A stretch of 53,201 bases of DNA, taken from contig DATMSM010000057.1 of assembly GCA_035565355.1 (NCBI GenBank), positions 1 to 53,201 on the forward strand, in the 5' to 3' direction. This DNA is from Ga0074130 sp035565355 (GTDB lineage Bacteria; Pseudomonadota; Gammaproteobacteria; Burkholderiales; Rhodocyclaceae). Under the pieces are notes generated by a model. The model was not told where the DNA came from and searched no databases. It worked only from the letters and a program-made list of their open reading frames with translations. Position 1 is the first letter of the stretch; every line of letters starts with the position of its first letter. A program made the translations under genes and the position numbers. Of the stretch, positions 24,883 to 32,659 are shown one piece after another.

Positions 24883-25704
24883 TCAGGCTGCGGTGCGGAA
24901 GTAATTGATCTGTTCGCGCAGCTTGAGGGTTTCTGCACGGGCAGCGTCGGCGAAGTCGGCGCCGCTGCTGGCGTAGAGAATGGCGCGTGAGGAGCTGATC
25001 ACCAGACCCGTACCGTCCTCTGTCTGCCCGGCCTTGAGCAGCGCTTCGACATCGCCGCCCTGAGCGCCGACGCCGGGCACCAGCAAGGGCATGTCGCCGA
25101 CGATGCTGCGGATGCGGCGCATCTGCTCGGGCCAGGTGGCGCCGACCACCAGCATGCAGTTGTCGTTGCCGTTCCACTTGTCCGCAATCATGCGCGCCAC
25201 GTGCTCGAACAAGGGCGTGCCATCCACCACCATGTCCTGCAAATCGCCGGCGCCGCTATTGGAGGTACGGCACAGCAGGATCACGCCCTTGTCGGCATAG
25301 CGCAGGAAAGGCTCGGCCGAGTCGTGGCCCATGTAGGGGTTGATCGTCACCGCATCGGCACCGTAGCGCACGAAGGCCTCGGCGGCGTAGCGCTCGGCGG
25401 TACTGCCGATGTCGCCGCGCTTGGAGTCAAGGATGACGGGGATATGCGGGTAGCTGGCCTTGAGATAGTCCAGCGTCTGCTGCAACTGGTCTTCGGCGCC
25501 TTCGGACGCAAAGTAGGCGATCTGCGGCTTGTAGGCGCAAACCAGATCATGGGTCGCGTCGATGATGGCCTTGTTGAAGGCGAAAATCGAGGCGGCCTTC
25601 TTTTCCAGCGGCGCGGGGAATCTCGACAAGTCGGGGTCGAGGCCGACGCAGACCAGTGAGTTGTTCTGCTTCCAGGCGGCCTTGAGTTTTTCGATGAAGC
25701 GCAT
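24883..25704 (-). CDS. pyrF: Orotidine 5'-phosphate decarboxylase (type 2)
   Basis: Last step of de novo UMP synthesis: OMP to UMP and CO2. The 273-residue length and the motifs NSLVCVGLDPDLSRFP at the N-terminus and ILDSKRGDIGSTAERYA (active-site Asp-Lys-Asp) identify the type 2 family common in Proteobacteria and actinobacteria. LLVPGVGAQGGDVEA is the phosphate-binding loop. It is monocistronic here, convergent with the exported hydrolase gene. The pyrB and pyrC-prime genes lie about 18 kb away. Confidence 0.95.
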   Translation of the reverse strand: MRFIEKLKAAWKQNNSLVCVGLDPDLSRFPAPLEKKAASIFAFNKAIIDATHDLVCAYKPQIAYFASEGAEDQLQQTLDYLKASYPHIPVILDSKRGDIGSTAERYAAEAFVRYGADAVTINPYMGHDSAEPFLRYADKGVILLCRTSNSGAGDLQDMVVDGTPLFEHVARMIADKWNGNDNCMLVVGATWPEQMRRIRSIVGDMPLLVPGVGAQGGDVEALLKAGQTEDGTGLVISSSRAILYASSGADFADAARAETLKLREQINYFRTAA

Positions 25705-25929
25705 GATTTTTCTACAGTGGCAGGGACGGGCAGGCCCTCAAAGAGACAATTATCCCTCATTTGCCGGCGCTGCCCGGCAGGCCTCTGCTTTGCTCCGAAG
25801 CTGCGCCGGGAAAGACCTTTGCACCAGCAAACAGGCGGCCCCGCTTCCTTTTCTCGGTACGCCGGATTCATATGCAAGAAATTGCATTGGAGCAACAGAA
25901 TTTTTCGCTTTCCGATGAGTGTCCGGCAT
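25705..25929. other. Non-coding stretch upstream of pyrF
   Basis: Together with the promoter region to 26056 this makes about 350 bp without a gene. The short frames across it have no family features and no good ribosome binding sites. The left part presumably holds the pyrF promoter; I could not define it. Confidence 0.4.
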
Positions 25930-26004
25930 ATATGCTTAGACGAGGTATCGCGATAAGCATGTCCATATAAATTCGTTTGTCGAGGGACCTGATAGCACTA
26001 TCTT
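25930..26004 (+). promoter_or_regulatory. CysB-type promoter upstream of the degenerate EAL gene
   Basis: ATATGC at 25930 and ATAAGC at 25953 (23 bp apart), ATTCGTTT at 25971, -10-like TATCTT at 25999. All four elements keep the spacing seen before the ssu, rhodanese and sbp1 genes, although the sequences between them differ, so this is not a simple copy of one of those promoters. Confidence 0.68.
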
Positions 26005-26056
26005 CCCGGCATACCCCAACACACCGTCCGCCGCTTTGGGCGGAAAGGAGCTACGC

Positions 26057-26875
26057 ATGCCATTGACTGACCTTGTCCGCTATCTCAATGCCCGCGACCG
26101 CGACCAGCGCCCCTTCCTGCGCCTCGACGACCCTTTCGTCGCCACCGAAAGCGGTGCAGAAGCCCACTATGCCCGCATCACGCTGGCCTCGCGCTATGCA
26201 CCCATCTATCTCGGCGGCTCCGGCTCGCTGCACGGACATGCCGCCATCCTCAGGGCGCAGGGCGAACTCAACGACCTGCCGCTGCATCCGGACGCCGTCT
26301 TCGCCATCCCGAGCAGTAACGAGGAATTCGTTCATCTCGACCGTCTGGTGCGCACCCTGCATGCCCTGAACTATCTGCTTCATCCCGAGCAGCAGCACCT
26401 TCATGTGCGCGTCAATCTGCGCCATATCGAGATCGTTCCTGGCGGCCATGGCATCGTTTTCGAGAATGCCCTGCGCGCCTGCGGTCTGGACCCCAAAGAC
26501 ATCACCCTCGAAGTCAATGTGGACGGCGACACCAGCGAAGCGTTGCACAACGCGCTCGACGCCTATCGTGCCCGCGGCTATCGGATCGCCCTGGCCGGCG
26601 TCGGACTGGGCGCGCAAGACCCGCGTCTGCAATTCTTCAAACCGGACTGCATGCGCCTGGATGCGGCCTTACTCAGGCAACCGCGACGTCTCGCTCGAAT
26701 TGCACGCGGCCTGGCCGAGGTCGGCATACACAGCCTCATTGAAGTCAGTGATGCGGCCCAGGCCAAACGCGCCAGTGCCGCTGGCGTGACCTTGCTCCAG
26801 CACCTGCCGGACAAAGCGCAGCGCCCGGCCGCATCCGCACATCACAGCGACACACAGCACGCCAGCCCGGCTTAA
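26057..26875 (+). CDS. Degenerate EAL-domain protein
   Basis: A 272-residue single-domain protein of the EAL fold lacking the c-di-GMP phosphodiesterase residues. Compared with the intact EAL protein encoded opposite (27231-28121), the EALLR motif is AAILR, the DDFG metal motif is AGVG, and the Lys of KLDRS is Arg; only scattered positions such as the late Glu and Gln remain. The two share a GGHG insertion, so they look like paralogues. It is therefore more likely a binding or signalling protein than an enzyme. ATG at 26057 follows AAAGGAG. Its promoter matches the sulfur-type promoters of the window. Confidence 0.82.
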   Translation: MPLTDLVRYLNARDRDQRPFLRLDDPFVATESGAEAHYARITLASRYAPIYLGGSGSLHGHAAILRAQGELNDLPLHPDAVFAIPSSNEEFVHLDRLVRTLHALNYLLHPEQQHLHVRVNLRHIEIVPGGHGIVFENALRACGLDPKDITLEVNVDGDTSEALHNALDAYRARGYRIALAGVGLGAQDPRLQFFKPDCMRLDAALLRQPRRLARIARGLAEVGIHSLIEVSDAAQAKRASAAGVTLLQHLPDKAQRPAASAHHSDTQHASPA

Positions 26876-26918
26876 ACGGCCAGGCCCGGGATGGTCCCGC
26901 TGCCTCCCTCATCATTTG

Positions 26919-26950
26919 TTGAAAAGCCCGCCATGCAGCGGGCTTTTCAA
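26919..26950. terminator. Bidirectional intrinsic terminator
   Basis: TTGAAAAGCCCGC-CATGCA-GCGGGCTTTTCAA, a perfect 13-bp stem with A-tract and T-tract arms, between the two convergent EAL-type genes. The right arm includes the stop codon of the DUF2325 gene. Confidence 0.85.
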
Positions 26951-27234
26951 CGGCCTTGCGGCATAGCCTCCAGCGCCTTGCTGAGTTGCGTCACCGAGCG
27001 CTGCGTATAGATCACGGGCAAATGACGTTCATCGGCCTGGCGGCGCATCGTGTAGAGCAGGCCATGGCTGACTTGGTCGACCATGACCACGACAAGGTCC
27101 AGCGACTGCGGCAGACGCCGATGGCACTCGCTCTTGCGGCGGCCGTCCCAATGCGCAACAGCATAGCCGCGCTCGATCAGCAGCGACTTGTAGCGATCCA
27201 CATGATCGCCGCCGATGATGAGTGCTGCCGTCAT
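26947..27234 (-). CDS. DUF2325-family small protein
   Basis: A 95-residue protein recognised by the DUF2325 pattern: ALIIGGDHVDRYKSLLIERGY, HWDGRRKSECHRRLP, DLVVVMVDQVSHG and the IPxIYT-like PVIYTQRS near the end. The fold is predicted to be Rossmann-like; function is unknown. It starts with an ATGA overlap on the EAL gene, so translation is coupled and the two products probably act together. The open frame continues upstream through the EAL gene, but that part has no similarity to the family. Its stop lies inside the terminator stem. Confidence 0.85.
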   Translation of the reverse strand: MTAALIIGGDHVDRYKSLLIERGYAVAHWDGRRKSECHRRLPQSLDLVVVMVDQVSHGLLYTMRRQADERHLPVIYTQRSVTQLSKALEAMPQGR

Positions 27235-28121
27235 GCCGCCTCCCGATACAAAGCCCGAACCTCCGCAGCCAGCGGCTGGGCGGCAGGCTGCCGCAGAAAT
27301 GCGAGATCCGGTTCGCCGATCTGCGCCGCCGGCCGTGCATAGTAATAGCCCTGCAGCAGGTCGGCGCCGGCATCGACGGCGCTGAGATGCTGATCCTCGT
27401 TCTCTATGCCTTCGCATACCACTGTCGCGCCCAGCTCATGAATGATCTCCACCAGCTTGGGCAGGACGCGGCGCGCCCGTGCATTCACCACTGATTGCAG
27501 CACCAGGCTGCGGTCCAGCTTGACGATATCGGGCGACAGATTCCACAGGCGGTCGAAGTTTGATTCGCGGCTGCCAAAGTCGTCGATGGCAATGCGGTAG
27601 CCGAGCCGCTGATAGCTCTCGATCGCCTCGACTAAATGGCGGGAATCGGCCACCAGCGATTCCACGATCTCCAACACCACCTGCTGCGGTCGTACCTCGC
27701 AATGCACCAGCAGCGCTAAGAATGTACGGCCGTGGCCGCCGCCGCCAACGTTGAGCAGATGGCGGCCATCCACATTCAGGAATAGCGACAGGTCACGGTC
27801 AGGACCCTGGCTGAAAAAGTTGACCGAGTGAATGACGCGGCAGAGGCGGTCGAGGTAGAGAATTTCCTCCGACACCTCGGTGCGCTTGAAGACGTCCTGC
27901 GGACCGACCGGCGCACCCGCGAGATCGCGCACGCGCAGCAGGGCTTCGTATGCAGCGGCCTTCAGGTTGCCTGCCTGGAGTATGGGCTGGAACACGCTGT
28001 AAAGGCGCAGGCCGTCGTAACATCCAACCGCGCCGCTGTCGTCGAACAACAGCGCATGATCCTGCACAGACTGGCGCCCACGCCACTCCTCGAAATACGC
28101 GAACAGCTTGCCCAGCTCCAT
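27231..28121 (-). CDS. EAL-domain c-di-GMP phosphodiesterase
   Basis: Stand-alone EAL protein (296 residues). Catalytic positions are kept: EALLR near residue 57, Asn in FLNVDGRHL, Glu in LEIVESLV, DDFGS, KLDRSLV, CEGIENEDQ and the Gln of LLQGYYYARP. It should hydrolyse c-di-GMP to pGpG in the cytosol; there is no membrane segment or sensor domain beyond a short N-terminal part. The ATG at 28121 has a GGGGAG Shine-Dalgarno and is preferred to the upstream start at 28157. DUF2325 follows with overlapping stop/start. Confidence 0.9.
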   Translation of the reverse strand: MELGKLFAYFEEWRGRQSVQDHALLFDDSGAVGCYDGLRLYSVFQPILQAGNLKAAAYEALLRVRDLAGAPVGPQDVFKRTEVSEEILYLDRLCRVIHSVNFFSQGPDRDLSLFLNVDGRHLLNVGGGGHGRTFLALLVHCEVRPQQVVLEIVESLVADSRHLVEAIESYQRLGYRIAIDDFGSRESNFDRLWNLSPDIVKLDRSLVLQSVVNARARRVLPKLVEIIHELGATVVCEGIENEDQHLSAVDAGADLLQGYYYARPAAQIGEPDLAFLRQPAAQPLAAEVRALYREAA

Positions 28122-28247
28122 GATTGCTCCCCGATGATCTTTCAGGCAGCTTATCAACGGAGGTGCGCAGGCCCAACGAATCTATCGCTATTTGCTTATG
28201 TGCACGGTTGAAGCAGAAGGCCCGCGCCGAAACGCGGGCGGGCGAGT

Positions 28248-28565
28248 TCAGGGCGTGGCGAGCTTGAGGCCGATCACGCCGAGGCCGATCAGCGCAACGC
28301 TGCCCAGACGCAGCAGCGAGGTAGGCTCATTGAACAGGAAGATGCCGGCGATTACCGTGCCGGCGGCACCGATACCCACCCAGATGGCGTAAGCCGTGCC
28401 CAGCGGTAGCGTGCGCATGGCCAGGCCCAGCAATACGACACTGGCAACCATCGCCACCCCGGTGATGACGGAAGGGGTGAGCTTGGTGAAGCCTTCGGTG
28501 TATTTGAGTCCAACCGCCCAGACAACTTCGAGCAGGCCGGCGAGGAAAAGAATGAACCACTGCAT
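28248..28565 (-). CDS. gdx: Guanidinium exporter Gdx (SugE-type SMR protein)
   Basis: Four-helix small multidrug resistance protein of 105 residues. The sequence LLEVVWAVGLKYTEGFTKL with the essential Glu13 and the LKYT motif belongs to the Gdx/SugE branch, and LPLGTAYAIWVGIGAAGTV is the conserved third-helix motif. Gdx proteins exchange guanidinium for protons. A guanidine-II riboswitch in the leader, ending just before the Shine-Dalgarno, confirms the guanidine role over general drug efflux. Confidence 0.94.
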   Translation of the reverse strand: MQWFILFLAGLLEVVWAVGLKYTEGFTKLTPSVITGVAMVASVVLLGLAMRTLPLGTAYAIWVGIGAAGTVIAGIFLFNEPTSLLRLGSVALIGLGVIGLKLATP

Positions 28566-28577
28566 GATAGGTCTCCG

Positions 28578-28625
28578 CAGGGCCGTCCCCGATGATTGAC
28601 AAAGGCGCCGGGTCGTCCCTGCGCC
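28578..28625 (-). ncRNA. Guanidine-II riboswitch (mini-ykkC) controlling gdx
   Basis: On the minus strand two short hairpins carry the diagnostic ACGR loops. Hairpin 1: GGCGC-A-GGG-ACGA-CCC-G-GCGCC (28625 to 28604). Hairpin 2: CGGGG-ACGG-CCCTG (28591 to 28578). The linker between them is 12 nt. GGAG, the Shine-Dalgarno of gdx, begins 2 nt after hairpin 2. Loop sequences, GGG/CCC closing stems, tandem layout and downstream gene all match the class; guanidine should expose the ribosome binding site. Confidence 0.88.
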
Positions 28626-28788
28626 TGTAGGATTCTACTGAAACTCGACCCAATTTTCAGCCACGCAGGCCGCAAAGGCCTTGTTTACAGGCAGAATTTT
28701 CTTATGTCGCCATAACCGTCCAGCCAGGTCGAGAACCGCCCCGGCAAAGCGCTGGTCATAGCGTGACACAACACTCAAAGGAGACGAA

Positions 28789-29217
28789 ATGGAAACCATG
28801 GAGCTGCATCGCGGACGCCTGATCGACCATATCCAGTTGGTCGTGAAAGACCTCGCTGCCGCACGAAAATTCTATGTGGCCGTGCTCGATGCCCTGCAGA
28901 TTCCCCTGGGCGGGGAAATGGACGGCTTCTTCTGGGCCGACGAACTCTGCGTGTCCTCGGCCGATAGTCCCGCCGCCATCGGCAAGCTGACCGGCCGCAA
29001 CCACATCGCCTTCCAGGCGCAGAACCGCGCCATGGTCGACGCCTTCTACCAGGCCGCGCTGGCCAACGGCGGCAAGGACCACGGCGCACCTGGCGAGCGC
29101 CCCTACCACCCGGGCTACTACGCCGCCTTCGTGCTCGATCCCGACGGCAACAATATCGAAGCCGTGTATCACGGCGAACACCGGCGCAGCGCGCCGTCGG
29201 TGCACATCACTTTCTAG
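28789..29217 (+). CDS. VOC (glyoxalase/bleomycin resistance) family protein
   Basis: A 142-residue single VOC-fold protein. DHIQLVVKDLAAARKFYVAVLDAL opens the first half, NHIAFQAQNRAMVDAFYQAALANGGKDHGAPGER is the central family block, and YAAFVLDPDGNNIEAVYHG is the C-terminal block with a likely metal-ligand Glu. Such proteins are often called lactoylglutathione-lyase-like; the substrate is not deducible. AAAGGAG precedes the ATG. A DUF1428 gene follows 25 bp later and is probably cotranscribed. Confidence 0.88.
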   Translation: METMELHRGRLIDHIQLVVKDLAAARKFYVAVLDALQIPLGGEMDGFFWADELCVSSADSPAAIGKLTGRNHIAFQAQNRAMVDAFYQAALANGGKDHGAPGERPYHPGYYAAFVLDPDGNNIEAVYHGEHRRSAPSVHITF

Positions 29218-29242
29218 ACCGCAACCATCCGAGGAGAAGATC

Positions 29243-29614
29243 ATGAGCTATGTCGATGGCTATCTACTTCCGATTCCGAAAGACAAGGTGCCCGAATACG
29301 AAAAGATGGCCAGGCTGGCCGGGCAGATCTGGATTGAACACGGCGCGCTGGAGTACCGCGAATGCGTGGGCGACGACCTCGATATCAAGGAGTTGGTGCC
29401 CTTTCCGCAACTCCTGCAAACAGGGCCCGACGAGACGGTGGTGTTTGCCTGGATCGTGTTCGAATCCAAGGAGCGGCGCGATGAGATCAACGCCAAGGTC
29501 ATGGCCGATCCGCGTCTGGCCGGCATAGGTCCGGACAACTCGCCCTTCGATCACACGCGCATGGCGTTTGGTGGCTTCCGGGTGCTGGTGGCAGAGGGCA
29601 AGGGAAAAGGCTAG
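29243..29614 (+). CDS. DUF1428 (YbaA-like) protein
   Basis: A 123-residue ferredoxin-like alpha/beta barrel protein. MSYVDGYLLPIPKDKVPEYEKMA, the GALEYRECVGDDL segment, VVFAWIVFESKERRDEINAKVMADPR and FDHTRMAFGGFRVLV are all family hallmarks. E. coli YbaA is the nearest named member; function is unknown. It has GAGGAG before the ATG and follows the VOC gene. Confidence 0.92.
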   Translation: MSYVDGYLLPIPKDKVPEYEKMARLAGQIWIEHGALEYRECVGDDLDIKELVPFPQLLQTGPDETVVFAWIVFESKERRDEINAKVMADPRLAGIGPDNSPFDHTRMAFGGFRVLVAEGKGKG

Positions 29615-29650
29615 CCTGTCGGGCCGGGCTCTCGCACACCGGGTGCCGAT

Positions 29651-29679
29651 CTGAAGAGATTTATTGGCTGTCTCTTCAG
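29651..29679. terminator. Hairpin between the DUF1428 gene and cysB
   Basis: CTGAAGAGA and TCTCTTCAG form a 9-bp stem with an 11-nt loop between two convergent genes. There is no strong T-run on either strand, so terminator activity is likely but not certain. Confidence 0.55.
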
Positions 29680-29689
29680 CAAGGAGCGT

Positions 29690-30613
29690 TTAGGCGGACT
29701 CAGCCGCCGCGCGGAGGGCGGACTCATCAATCTCCGGTGCCAACATCAACGCAAACTGATGCGCATACTCGCGCAGGAAAGTGCCGCGGTGCACGGCCAG
29801 ATAGGTCGTGTTCTCTTCAAACAGATGATCTGCATTCAGCAGCTTCAAGCCGGTGTCCTTGGCCGGGTTGAAAGCCATAGAGGCAATAACGCCTATCCCT
29901 AAGCCAACTTCGACATAGGTCTTGATCACGTCGGCATCGATGGCGGAGAGCACGAAGTCCGGATGCAGATCGGCCTTCTGGAAGGCGCGGTCGACCTGGG
30001 CGCGCCCGGTATAGCCCTCGTTGTAGGAAATGATGGGATATTCGGCGACGGCGGCCAGCGTGAGCTTCTTCAACTGGGTAAGCGGATGATCGTGCGGAAC
30101 GATGACGCCGTGGTGCCAGGTGTAGGAGGAAAAGGCGGCCAGCGCCGGGTTGAGGTGCAGCCCCTCGGTGGCGATGCCCACGTCGGCCGTGCCGGCAATC
30201 AGCATCTCGGCGATCTCGGTCGGGCCGCCCTGGTGCAGGGTGAGATGCACCTTGGGGTAGCGTTCCTTGAACTGCTTGATCACCTCCGGCAGGGCGTAGC
30301 GCGCCTGGGTGTGCGTGGTCGCGATGGTCAGGTTGCCCTGCTCGCGGCTGGCATACTGGTCAGCAATATTCTTCAGGTTCTGCGCATCGCGCAAAATGCG
30401 CTCGACCACCGGTACCAGCTCCTTGCCCGGCGGGGTGAGGCCGAGCAGGCGCTTGCCGCGGCGGATAAAGAGCTCGACCCCGATTTCCTCTTCGAGGTCC
30501 TTGATGTGCTTGCTCACGCCCGGCTGCGAGGTGAACAGTGCATTGGCCACTTCGGTCAGGTTGAAGTCCTGACGCACGGCTTCACGCACGATACGCAGTT
30601 GCTGAAAATTCAT
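29690..30613 (-). CDS. cysB: CysB, LysR-type master regulator of sulfur assimilation
   Basis: Activator of sulfur-starvation genes, responding to acetylserine and sulfide or thiosulfate in enteric bacteria. The winged-helix N-terminus (MNFQQLRIVREAV, NLTEVANALFTSQPGVSKHI) and the effector-domain signature TTHTQARYALP are those of CysB/Cbl rather than generic LysR proteins. Length is 307 residues. The start overlaps the cysA stop as ATGA, so regulator and transporter are coupled. It is the best candidate to bind the repeated ATAAGC promoters described here. Confidence 0.93.
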   Translation of the reverse strand: MNFQQLRIVREAVRQDFNLTEVANALFTSQPGVSKHIKDLEEEIGVELFIRRGKRLLGLTPPGKELVPVVERILRDAQNLKNIADQYASREQGNLTIATTHTQARYALPEVIKQFKERYPKVHLTLHQGGPTEIAEMLIAGTADVGIATEGLHLNPALAAFSSYTWHHGVIVPHDHPLTQLKKLTLAAVAEYPIISYNEGYTGRAQVDRAFQKADLHPDFVLSAIDADVIKTYVEVGLGIGVIASMAFNPAKDTGLKLLNADHLFEENTTYLAVHRGTFLREYAHQFALMLAPEIDESALRAAAESA

Positions 30614-31710
30614 ACCGCGACCCGGTTGGCCAGATAGTCGATCTTGGGGAAGAGGCGGATGTTTTTGGTCCGGATGACGACTTCTTCGCCTTCCTGCAGC
30701 TGCAGCTCTTCATACTGCTCGCGCGTCAGTTCGGCCTCGATCGGCGTGATGGGATTGGCCGGGTTCTCGAGTTCGATGCGGATCAGCGTGCCGATGGAAA
30801 GGACGCGCAACACCTTGCTGGGCAGGCCTTCCTCCGCCTGACCCTGGGGCCGGATGATCTCGAGGTCGTGCGGACGCGCATAGGCGACGGCATCGCCGTC
30901 GACTTCGGAGGTCAGGGTCTGTTCGTCAAGCGGCAGGGTGTGCTCGCCGACGGCGAGGTTGCCGTCCTGGATGCGGCCGTGGAAGATGTTGGCCGAGCCG
31001 AGGAAGCCGTACACAAACTGGGTCGCCGGCTGGGTGTAGACCTCGTTGGGCGTGCCGATCTGCTCGATATGGCCCTTGTTCATGACCACCACCTTGTCGG
31101 CCACTTCCAGCGCTTCCTCCTGATCGTGGGTGACGAAGATGGAGGTGATGTGCAGCTCGTCGTGCAGACGGCGCAGCCAGCGGCGCAGCTCCTTGCGCAC
31201 CTTGGCGTCGAGCGCGCCGAAGGGCTCGTCGAGCAGCAGCACCTTGGGCTCGACGGCGAGGGCGCGGGCGAGCGCGATGCGCTGGCGCTGACCGCCGGAA
31301 AGCTGCGAGGGATAACGATCGGCCAGCCAGTCGAGCTGGACGAGGTTGAGCAATTCGTGCACCTTGCGGTCGATCTCGGCATTGCTCGGACGCTCATTGC
31401 GCTTCTTCACGCGCAGGCCGAAGGCGACGTTCTCGAACACGGTCATGTGGCGGAACAGCGCGTAGTGCTGGAACACAAAGCCGACCTGACGCTGGCGCAC
31501 ATCACGGCGCGACGCGTCTTCACCGTCGAACAACACCTGACCGTCATCCGGACGCTCCAGGCCGGCGATCACGCGCAGCAGCGTGGTCTTGCCGCAGCCT
31601 GAGGGGCCGAGCAGGGCGACCAGTTCGCCTTGCGGAAAATCAAGCGAGATATTGTCGAGCGCGGTGAAGGCGCCAAATTTCTTGCCTATGTTCTTAACTG
31701 AGATGCTCAT
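30610..31710 (-). CDS. cysA: Sulfate/thiosulfate importer ATPase
   Basis: ATP-binding subunit of 366 residues. Walker A GPSGCGKTT, signature LSGGQRQRIALARAL, Walker B VLLLDEPFGALD and the H-loop VTHDQEEA are intact, followed by a C-terminal regulatory TOBE-type domain (about 240-360). FTALDNISLDFPQGELVALLG at the start matches CysA. It follows cysW by 40 bp and overlaps cysB. Confidence 0.96.
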   Translation of the reverse strand: MSISVKNIGKKFGAFTALDNISLDFPQGELVALLGPSGCGKTTLLRVIAGLERPDDGQVLFDGEDASRRDVRQRQVGFVFQHYALFRHMTVFENVAFGLRVKKRNERPSNAEIDRKVHELLNLVQLDWLADRYPSQLSGGQRQRIALARALAVEPKVLLLDEPFGALDAKVRKELRRWLRRLHDELHITSIFVTHDQEEALEVADKVVVMNKGHIEQIGTPNEVYTQPATQFVYGFLGSANIFHGRIQDGNLAVGEHTLPLDEQTLTSEVDGDAVAYARPHDLEIIRPQGQAEEGLPSKVLRVLSIGTLIRIELENPANPITPIEAELTREQYEELQLQEGEEVVIRTKNIRLFPKIDYLANRVAV

Positions 31711-31750
31711 GATCTTCTTTCCAATCCGGGTTTCTGTCTAAAGCCCTGCT

Positions 31751-32659
31751 TTATTTCTGAACGTTTTCGGTCGGTGCGTCTACATCAATCCGTCGTGCAC
31801 TGCGCCATTCGACGATGCTCTTGAGGCCCAGCGTCACCAGCGCCAGCAGCGCCAACAAGGATGCGGTGGCGAAGGCAGCCGAGAAGTTGTATTCGTTGTA
31901 GAGAATTTCGACATGCAGCGGCAGCGTGTTGGTGAGGCCGCGGATATGGCCGGACACAACCGAAACGGCGCCGAACTCGCCCATGGCGCGGGCATTACAC
32001 AGGATCACGCCGTAGAGCAGGCCCCACTTGATGTTGGGCAGCGTCACCTTCCAGAAGATCTGAAAACCGTTGGCGCCGAGTACGCGAGCGGCCTCTTCTT
32101 CGTCCGAGCCTTGCGCTTCCATCAGCGGAATCAGTTCGCGCGCAACGAAGGGGAAGGTAACGAAGATGGTGGCGAGCACGATGCCGGGCACGGCAAAGAT
32201 GATCTTGATATCGTTGTCCTGCAGATAGGTGCCGAACCAGCCGTTGGCGCCGAAGATCAGCACGTAGATAAGGCCGGCGATGACCGGCGACACCGAGAAG
32301 GGCAGGTCGATCAGGGTGATCAGGAACTGCTTGCCGCGGAACTGGAACTTGGCGATCGCCCAGGCCGCCGAGACACCGAAGACCAGATTGAGCGGCACGG
32401 CGATGGCGGCAGTAAGCAGCGTAAGCTTGATCGCCGACACGGCATCCGGCTCGACAAGCGCGGACCAGAAGGGGCCAAAGCCTTTGCGCAGCGCCTCGAC
32501 GAAGACGGCGACCAGCGGCACGAACAGGAACAGCGCAAGGAAAGCCAGTGCGGAGCCGATCAGCAGCCAGCGTACCCATGTGGATTCGGTAGTCGCGGAG
32601 GAGCCGCCCTTGGCGCCCGGCGCCTGATGCAACGCGAGTGTGGAAGTTGCGCCAGCCAT
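31751..32659 (-). CDS. cysW: Sulfate/thiosulfate ABC permease CysW
   Basis: Second permease of the importer (302 residues), six membrane helices, with the ATPase-contact loop EEEAARVLGANGFQIFWKVTLPNIKWGLLYG. The C-terminal GAVSVVSGHIRGLTNTLPLHVEILYNEY is characteristic of CysW. The start codon overlaps the cysT stop by one base (TAATG). Confidence 0.96.
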   Translation of the reverse strand: MAGATSTLALHQAPGAKGGSSATTESTWVRWLLIGSALAFLALFLFVPLVAVFVEALRKGFGPFWSALVEPDAVSAIKLTLLTAAIAVPLNLVFGVSAAWAIAKFQFRGKQFLITLIDLPFSVSPVIAGLIYVLIFGANGWFGTYLQDNDIKIIFAVPGIVLATIFVTFPFVARELIPLMEAQGSDEEEAARVLGANGFQIFWKVTLPNIKWGLLYGVILCNARAMGEFGAVSVVSGHIRGLTNTLPLHVEILYNEYNFSAAFATASLLALLALVTLGLKSIVEWRSARRIDVDAPTENVQK

